Shown here in pieces: positions 1 to 7,900 of a stretch of 54,802 nucleotides of DNA. The notes under the pieces are model-generated. The model ran no database searches and had not been told where the DNA came from. It saw nothing but the letters and a program-made list of their open reading frames with translations. Positions within the stretch are counted from its first letter, which is position 1; each line of letters opens with the position of its first letter. Both the position numbers and the translations under genes were made by a program. The stretch is from Candidatus Omnitrophota bacterium (GTDB lineage Bacteria; Omnitrophota; Gorgyraeia; Zapsychrales; Fredricksoniimonadaceae), in assembly GCA_002753465.1 (NCBI GenBank), contig PEAF01000007.1, forward strand, positions 1 through 54,802. Reading direction: 5' to 3'.

Positions 1-1
1 G

Positions 2-1759
2 ATGTCTTTATCTTACTTGATCGCTCATTCTTCACGGCTGGAAGACGTGGCTTTGCAAGGAAAACTTGTAACGCTTCGCAATGAATTCCTTGGAAGATTA
101 AAACCTTTATTGAGAGCAAAGATCGCGCCTCTTGACCCCGGCGCTTTTCATATTACGACGTTTCCCATGGCTTCGTTATTAGATGAGACGGTAAGGGATA
201 AAGCTAAGAAGATCGTGATGGACTTTACCAGAGATATGCCGGAAAAGTTTCGGCGAAGTACGCCGGCAAAAGTTATCGGGATCGATATGTTTACGCCCAG
301 CGTTATTAAATTTTCTCTTGTGTGGGACCATGAGTTCTTTACTGACCTTGGTCTTTCGATCGAAAATGCGTTGAAGCAAGATGCGGATGTATGGGCTGCT
401 TATGGTCAAGGAAAGGAATGGGAAAAGGCCGGGAAACATATCTTTCATATTACTTTGGGTTCCATCATGGAGCCGCTTACACCTGAAGAGATAGATCAGC
501 TTGTCGATGCGATGGCTATTGAATCAACCCCTGATAAGCACATTGACTTTTCTTTGTCCTCAGGGCAGATGATCACATCTACAGATTCGAATACGCTGGT
601 CTTATGGGATCAAGTTAAGGGAGTGCTTGGTCCGATGGCAGTGCGGACAAGATTAAGTAGAATGTCAAACTTGGCTGTTATTTATTTGCATGGCATGGGT
701 GGAGATATTAACAATAAGGTCGGTCAATGGCTGGAAGAATTGCCGCTCGATATGACTGTGGTGCGATATACCTCATCGAGGATTAGAGAGAAACCGGGGA
801 AAGTAACAAAGGACCAGTTGATAAATTCTGCACCAGAAGGCGCCAAGATTTGGCAATGGTTGGAGGCTAATAAATATCTGATTCCCTCTCAGAAGGATGA
901 CACCGTGCTTGAGATCAATAAGAAGGCAGGGTACACGATCGATGATGTTTTAGATGCCGTTAAAGTGCAATACCCTCAGGAAAATGGCTTTTTGGAGATG
1001 GTCAAGAAGATCGATTGGATCAGTTATACATTTGGGAATAAAGAAACCGATCGTAAAGTAAAGACTTTTGATGATGAAATTCAGGATCTAAAGGATGTTG
1101 TCGATGCGACAATTCAGAAATTTGCTGAACTAGGTCGAGGCCCTTTGCAAATTGTTCTTGTGGGTGAAAGTTTAGGCGGTACGATAGTTCCGATAATTGC
1201 GCACGAACTTGAAGCAAAAGGAGTCAAGGGTATTGTTTCTATAGTCGGGAACTCGGGGTATGAACCTAAAAGCCCGACAGTGATTCTTTCGGAAGAGCAT
1301 CCGATCACGGGTAAAATTCCTGAACAGGAGGAGATGCTCCGGAGGTTTAGGGAGTTTTCCGGTGAAACATTGATTATTCAGGCGGCTGAAGATCATAATC
1401 CTGATCGAAATCCATCTTCCGCCAAATGGCAAGAGAAGCCGCCGTTGGTCGTTCCAGGTGGGCATGATATTAATTCAAGCGGTGAGGATACCGAGAAGGC
1501 GATCAAGGGCGGGTTGAATGGTTTTATTATTTCTTTGAAGGAGCGCTTAGGAGTTCTGGGGAAAGATAGCGCACCGGGTGGTATTGACCTAACCTGTGAA
1601 AAGATGAAGCTTGAGATCCAGGGTTCACGGAGTGGTGTTCAGTTTAAGTTTGATACGGCCATGATCCAGCAATTGCAGAATGCTTCTGGTTTAACTCCAA
1701 TAATTATTGATATTAGACCCATGAAGACAACAGTTTCCAGGTTTTTCGAGCTTCCTTAG
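2..1759 (+). CDS. 2H phosphoesterase-like / alpha-beta hydrolase protein with C-terminal GGID domain (5' end possibly outside window)
   Basis: The visible 585 residues hold three parts. Residues ~1-215 resemble 2H (LigT-like) phosphoesterases, with the paired HxT motifs HIT at 50-52 and HIT at 149-151. Residues ~222-515 form an alpha/beta hydrolase: oxyanion-type LHGMGG at 229-234, nucleophile elbow GESLG with Ser390, probable acid Asp464 (AAEDHNP) and His488 (PGGHD). Residues 526-585 are the GGID domain also found at the C-termini of three downstream proteins. The first ATG lies at base 2 with no upstream sequence, so the true start may be outside the window. The shared signal peptide and N-domain of its neighbours would then also be out of view. 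Substrates of either catalytic unit are unknown. Confidence 0.75.
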   Translation: MSLSYLIAHSSRLEDVALQGKLVTLRNEFLGRLKPLLRAKIAPLDPGAFHITTFPMASLLDETVRDKAKKIVMDFTRDMPEKFRRSTPAKVIGIDMFTPSVIKFSLVWDHEFFTDLGLSIENALKQDADVWAAYGQGKEWEKAGKHIFHITLGSIMEPLTPEEIDQLVDAMAIESTPDKHIDFSLSSGQMITSTDSNTLVLWDQVKGVLGPMAVRTRLSRMSNLAVIYLHGMGGDINNKVGQWLEELPLDMTVVRYTSSRIREKPGKVTKDQLINSAPEGAKIWQWLEANKYLIPSQKDDTVLEINKKAGYTIDDVLDAVKVQYPQENGFLEMVKKIDWISYTFGNKETDRKVKTFDDEIQDLKDVVDATIQKFAELGRGPLQIVLVGESLGGTIVPIIAHELEAKGVKGIVSIVGNSGYEPKSPTVILSEEHPITGKIPEQEEMLRRFREFSGETLIIQAAEDHNPDRNPSSAKWQEKPPLVVPGGHDINSSGEDTEKAIKGGLNGFIISLKERLGVLGKDSAPGGIDLTCEKMKLEIQGSRSGVQFKFDTAMIQQLQNASGLTPIIIDIRPMKTTVSRFFELP

Positions 1760-1804
1760 GGAGGTTGGCAAAGTGGGGTTCGTGCATTGGTTAATCGCAT
1801 TGCG

Positions 1805-1834
1805 CGCGGCGGTCAGAAATGGCTGCCGCGTTTT
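1805..1834 (+). terminator. Rho-independent terminator after the hydrolase gene
   Basis: A 6-bp GC stem, CGCGGC (1805-1810) with GCCGCG (1825-1830), is followed by TTTT. It resembles the terminators at 10566 and 11217, which share the GGCTGCCGCGTTT 3' half. It is followed after six bases by a run of 12 G residues (1840-1851). Confidence 0.6.
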
Positions 1835-1935
1835 CATTTGGGGGGGGGGGGCTGGCGCCTGTGGCAAGGTGGGGTTTGTATATGTTATCTTTATATATAG
1901 TGGCGTCGTATTTCAACAATAAAACGAGGGACGAT

Positions 1936-4900
1936 ATGTTTTCAAAATTCCTGTCCATTATTCTTTCGTTGTCTTTGCTTTTGACACCAGAGATGGGCTA
2001 CGCACAAAGCGCTTTTGTATCCATGCTCCCCGAGCCGGGCAAGATGGTGGGCGTGTCGTCTGCCTTTACGCCGGTGCTGGTCAAGGGCTTGGTCATCCAT
2101 CCGGATAAGCCGCTTAACTTTGACTTTATTGTTGATTCTGGTAATGATTCAGCCGATCAGGCGATCGTTAAAGATCAGACGGATCGTATGGCTAAATATT
2201 TTCTGGCCGCGATCACAGTGCCTGAAGAGCAATTGTGGGTCAACTTGTCACCCTATGAAAAAGATCGTGTGATCGAGAATGACCTGGGTAATACGGTGCT
2301 CGGGCGCGATATGCTGGCGCAGGATTATTTGCTCAAGCAATTGACCGCATCACTCATTTACCCTGAAGAGGGTTTGGGTAAAGATTTCTGGGCCAAGGTT
2401 TACAGCCAGGCACAGGCTAAGTTTGGCACAACGGATATCCCGGTTGATACGTTCAATAAGGTTTGGATTATGCCTGCCGCGGCTGAGGTCTTTGAAAAAG
2501 GCAATGCGGTTTATGTGACCCAGGCAAAGTTAAAAGTCATGTTGGATAGCGATCGTACCGCTATGGCTGTAGTTGATGAAAGAGCATCGATAGCTAAAGA
2601 AGTAATGCGTCAGATCATTGTTCCCGCTATTGAAAAAGAAGTTAATGAAGGCAAGAACTTTGCCGCCATCCGTCAGGTCTATCACGCCGCTATTTTAGCC
2701 AAGTGGTATCGCGAGCTGATTCAAAACACATTGCTCTCCCAAGCTTATGTCGGCCAGAACAAGATTGAAGGTGTCACATCGGACGAGAAGGCGCTTAAGG
2801 AAGAGATCTATCAACGCTACATCGCCGCCTATAAGAAAGGCGTGTTCGATTACATCAAAGAAACGCCATCAACAGCAGGCGATGCCACGCCTAAGAAATA
2901 TTTCTCAGGTGGCATTTCAGATTTTGCGATGAAGAATGTGCCTCTGAGCAAGACTGAAAACGCGCAGGCCATTGGTGTGTCGGTCGGTCAGACGTTCAAG
3001 ATCGATATGGCCATGGGGAGTTCCAGTGATGCGGTGGATCGCCAAGAAGCGCCAATAGATGAGATCTCTGAAGATATGATCGGTGAGGCGGCGGGTTTGA
3101 CGGCACCGCGCAAGTTCATTACGCCGTACGGTAAGTTGAAAGATCGGGAAGAAAGGTTGAAGAATAATACCTTCGGGATTGTTGAGGTATTCTTTCCTAA
3201 ATCTGGTCCAACGGTCGATCGGATGATGATGTTTATAAATAAACTCAAGGCTGAGTTTGGAGATAAGGTTTACACGCTTGACCAAGAGAGTCTGCATATG
3301 ACCATTCAGGGTCTTGAGCGTCAATGGGATAACAAATCAGCGGGTACGCTTAAGGAATTAACCCGTCATGTTGGAAGGGATACGATCGATGTTAATAAAG
3401 AGCCTGTCGCTGGTGTTCTTCTAAAGGCGCGAGAGATCCCCACAAGCGCTTTTGATGTACAGGTTGCCGGAATGGGTTGGGACCCGGTGGGCGGCATCTT
3501 TTGGAAAATTGAGCCATATTTGCAGGCAGGACAAGCGCAGGATGAGATGGCCAAGAGACGCAGTGCCTGGGATCTACCTTCGTTTCGCGCGCCGCATATT
3601 ACAGCCGCCTATTTTGCACAGCCTTTTAATAAAGAAGAAACATCTCGGTTAAAAGATCTTCTCCGGGAGTATCAGACGACGGTTTTTGGGGATCTTCAGG
3701 TTAATGAATTGCAGGCCATTGCTTATGAAGATTATTCGTTTAACGCCGGCTACAGGATCCTTGAGACAGTATCGTTGGAAAAAGAAGGTTCGTCACCGGC
3801 CAGGAAAATATCCGCTTTGGTCATGGATCTGGCAAAGAGCGGTGTTGTCCCTTCCGTTAATGGTAAGAAGCTTTTTGATATTCTTCAGGCCTCGTCTTCC
3901 GGTGACATGCTGCAATACATCAAGAACAACGGCATTCTTTCCAATGATGCAGATATTATCGCTTTATTGGAAGTCAAAAAAAGAAGTTTAACAGCGCAGG
4001 CGCTTTCCGTTGATGAGAAGGAGCAACTGTCATTGTATGAGATAATCTTTGACGGTCATTTTGATCCAACGGTGCCAATGACAGTGTTTTCAGGGGGTAC
4101 AGGGTCGAATCGACTTACGGAGGCGTTGCTTAGGAAGGGGGCTGTTAATTTAACGCTCTTGCTTAATGCCTATGATGACGGCAAGAGTACCGGTGATATA
4201 CGCAGGAATTTTGATGTATTAGGACCATCGGATATTGCTAAGAATCTTGTTGTTCTGCTTAAAGGCAAACATCCGGCGCTGGCGGAATTTCTGGATCACA
4301 GGTTTCCCAAAGACGCTGATGCCAACACGCTGCGATTGAACGTATTTGCGTTGGCGAGCGGTGCGGGAACCGGTGAGATCAATCAGTTGTTCCAGGGGCT
4401 TGATGTACAGACCCAGGAAATACTAAAGAAATATTTTTCGGCCTTTATTGAGCAGATACATGCTTGGGAACGTGAGAATAAAAAGATCTATAACTTCAAG
4501 GATTATGGCGTTCGGAATATGGTATTTCTGGGTGCATATCTTTATTATGGGAACGATTATGCGAAAGCAATAAACGGACTTATTGCGGACTTTAACTTGA
4601 ATGGCAAGATCGTCTTGAATAACCATGAATCATTGTGGCTGATCGCAGTTACAGAAAACGGAGAGCTGCTTAATTCTGAGGCTGCCGTTGTAGATGGGAT
4701 GTTGGATAAAGAGATCGCCAGGGTTTTTCTTGTCAGGAAGCTTTTGTCTTCTGACGGAGTGAGTGATTTTACACGGAAGCGTACACTCGAGGAAAAATTG
4801 GACTTTATTGAAAAGAAGTTTGCCGTATATCCGCAGGCTACCAAGGAATCCGTGGAAGCTATTGAAGGCGCGCGCACCATTGTGTTTGCGCCGACAACAT

Positions 4901-7900
4901 TCCACTCAAGTCTTTCACCCACGCTTATTACTAAGGGGATCTCTGAGGCACTGGCCAGGTCAAGGGTGCCTAAAGTGCTCATTGCAAATTTGACACGTGA
5001 AAGAGGCCGCCACACTGTCGGAGAGGCTATCCAGGATATAACAAAGCATATGAAGTATGGTGTTGGCGTTTCTCAAGGGAGCGTCATTGATTATGTGGTC
5101 CTTAATACGCACGGATATCAGACTAACGGGGTGTCCAATACCAACAGGTTACCCATTGATATGCAGAAGATCCGTCAGGAGGGTGTTGAGGCGATCTCTA
5201 TTGACGTTGATCCTAAAAGTCAGGGCAAGCACCAGGGTGATGTTACGGCACAGGTCGTTTTGTCTTTGCAGGGAATTAGTGGTCTTGGCTATGCCATTAG
5301 TCAGGGAAGGCTTATCAAAAAGAGCAAGCTTGACCTAAAAGAGGAACGAAGGGCTCAGTTAAAGAAGCTCTTGGCTAGTCCGATCCTGTATGCGCAAAAT
5401 GCAGATAGGGTCGAACGGTTGACGCTGGATATTCTTGAGATTAATAGTCTGAATGAGTTTGTGCCGCGCCGTAATACGAGGACGGTTATTTTAGCAGGTG
5501 GGCGTGCGACAAGGCTCGGGTCGGACGTTGCCAAAGTTCTTTATCCTATTGCTGGCCGATCGAACCTCGAATACTTGATGGACGCTGTATCTGTTGTCGA
5601 TAAGAAGCCATTATTGGTGATCAAGCGGCCTGATATGGAGCAGTTTCAGAATTGGCTTAGCCATCACCCGTCGTATACTCCTGAATTGATCACAGTAAGT
5701 GGTAAAGGTGGGACGGCGAATGCAATTGAGGAGTTACAGCAGGTGTTTAAGCAAAAAGGGGCTGAAGATGTTCTGCTCTTATGGGGAGATATCAGTAATG
5801 TAAGGCAATCGACGCTGCGGCTTTTAGCTGCGGTCCATGAAGCATTGGGTTCTGATATGACGATTCCTACGTCATGGGAAGAAAATCCTTATGCTGGCCT
5901 TTTGCGTAATGAGCGTGGGGAGGTTATAGATGTGTTCTTGACCAAAGAACATCCTGAACAACAACAGTTCTTTGGAGAGCATGACGGTAGCCTGTTTCTT
6001 TTTAAAGTTGATGAAATTATGCCGTTCATTCATCAGGCCATAGAGGAGTCCGGGTACAACGAAGGTCGGACGTCTGAGGTTAACTTTTTAAAAACGATAC
6101 CGCTTATGTCAAAAGCTGGAAAGCAGCTTTCCGGTCTTACCAATATGGATGTTCGTGAGACGGCAGGGTACAATACACAGCAGGAGGCTGAACTTGTTGC
6201 GCAGTATAAGCAAGAATTGAAAGATGGCGTACCCTTAGCACAACAGGATATTCATCCGATGCTGGATTCCGTTAAGTGGGTTGACGAAGCGGTCAATGTG
6301 ACCTATGAAATCAGGCGTGAGCATAAAGAGCGTTTTGACAGGTATGTGTCGTCATCGTATAGCGGGGTTGTTTTTGATGTAGATGATACGTTGACGGAAG
6401 ACGGGGTTGTTTCTGATGAGATGATCGATAAGCTCGTTGCCATGATCAATCAAGGCGTTTCGATCGGATTTATTACGGGCCGGACAAATGATTCGCTGGA
6501 GAGGATATTGCTTTCGAAGATCAAGAACCACCCTCGATTGAACGGCGCATTTCTTAACAATATTTACGTGTATGTTGAGAATGGGACATACGGCTATCGC
6601 TTTGATCAGGGCATATCACAGAAATTTTATGATCAGAAATTATCGGCGCGAGATATAGAGGTTGCGTCATTTTATTTGAGGAAATATATTTTTGGTTTTA
6701 AGGATAATTATTCCATAACTGACCATAAAATCCATATTTGGCCGTATGAGCCATTTAAGCAGGCTGAATATGTGGCTAAGATCCGGGAAATGTTTCGGAT
6801 CATCGGCTTACCGTTCACGGTTTATAAAAGTAATTCCGTTGAGACGACCGGCTCGATTTTGATCGTTAATAATGGTAGTAGCAAGGGGGTTGCGCTTGAG
6901 GACTTTCTATCACAGACAAAGATCGCTGAAGGCCGGGTGGCTAAGATCGGTGATCTCGCAAGGCGGGGGTCTGTTGATTTTGAACTGTTAAAAGGAGCGG
7001 GTAGTTTTACTGTCGGTGAATTTGAGCCTGAGAGTAAGGATCAGGTATCGATAAGGCTGACTTCATCCGAGTTGACCAATGAGGCGAGGACATTTTCACT
7101 ACTCAATGTTCTGAAATTTGAGCCTGCGGCCAAGGACTCTGTCTTGTTGGGGCGCACCGATATTCAGAATGCTGACCACGCCATGACCTCTGCCGAAACC
7201 GTCCGCCTGCTCGATGATGCCCGTGTTATGGCCGGGTTGCATACGACGACGGAAAATGGGCAGTTTGGCACTGTTCTTAAGGAGCAGGGGCCGGCGGCTA
7301 TCGTTCGCCTGGCGCAGGAACTTAAGAATAACGGCATACCACCGGTGTTTGATTCTCCGGAGGCGCTTGAGGGGTTCCGGGCGTCAAATATGGATGATAA
7401 GGGTAAGACGGACACGGTTACCGGATTTTTTGTCACCAATGATGTGGCTGGTGCGCGCGCCGGGATCGCGGCGGGGGCGGACTTTCTTGTCGCTATTGAA
7501 TATCTTACGCCAGAAACCATCAAGGCTTTGAAGGTATTGAAGCCGTCAGTGGCTGTTATCAATGTGATCGCACAAAAAGATAAAGACGGGACGTTCATCA
7601 CATTGAAGGACGCGGATGTTATGGCTTTGGTCAAGGATTCGGTCGAGGCCGGGGCTGACGGTATTCAGTTAAAGCCGTTCATGAATTTTGTTACGGATGG
7701 TACTTTTGCTGTTGCCAGCGACGCGCTCAAGGCGATACGTGCTCAGTATCCGGATCTTTTGATCAATGGCGCCGGAGCGATCTTTGGCGAGCGTTACACC
7801 AATGTCCTTAAGATGTCGGAGAATATCCTGCCATCGGTCGGCTTTGCCAATGAGGGTTCAGTGGCCGTTGATGCGGAAAGTTATCGTCAGGCGATTGCTA

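Noticed and set aside
1819..1935. An in-frame extension of 39 codons upstream of the giant protein, starting at ATG 1819
   Set aside because: It begins within the terminator hairpin, crosses the G12 tract, has no ribosome site and would bury the signal peptide. ATG 1936 has a good ribosome site.
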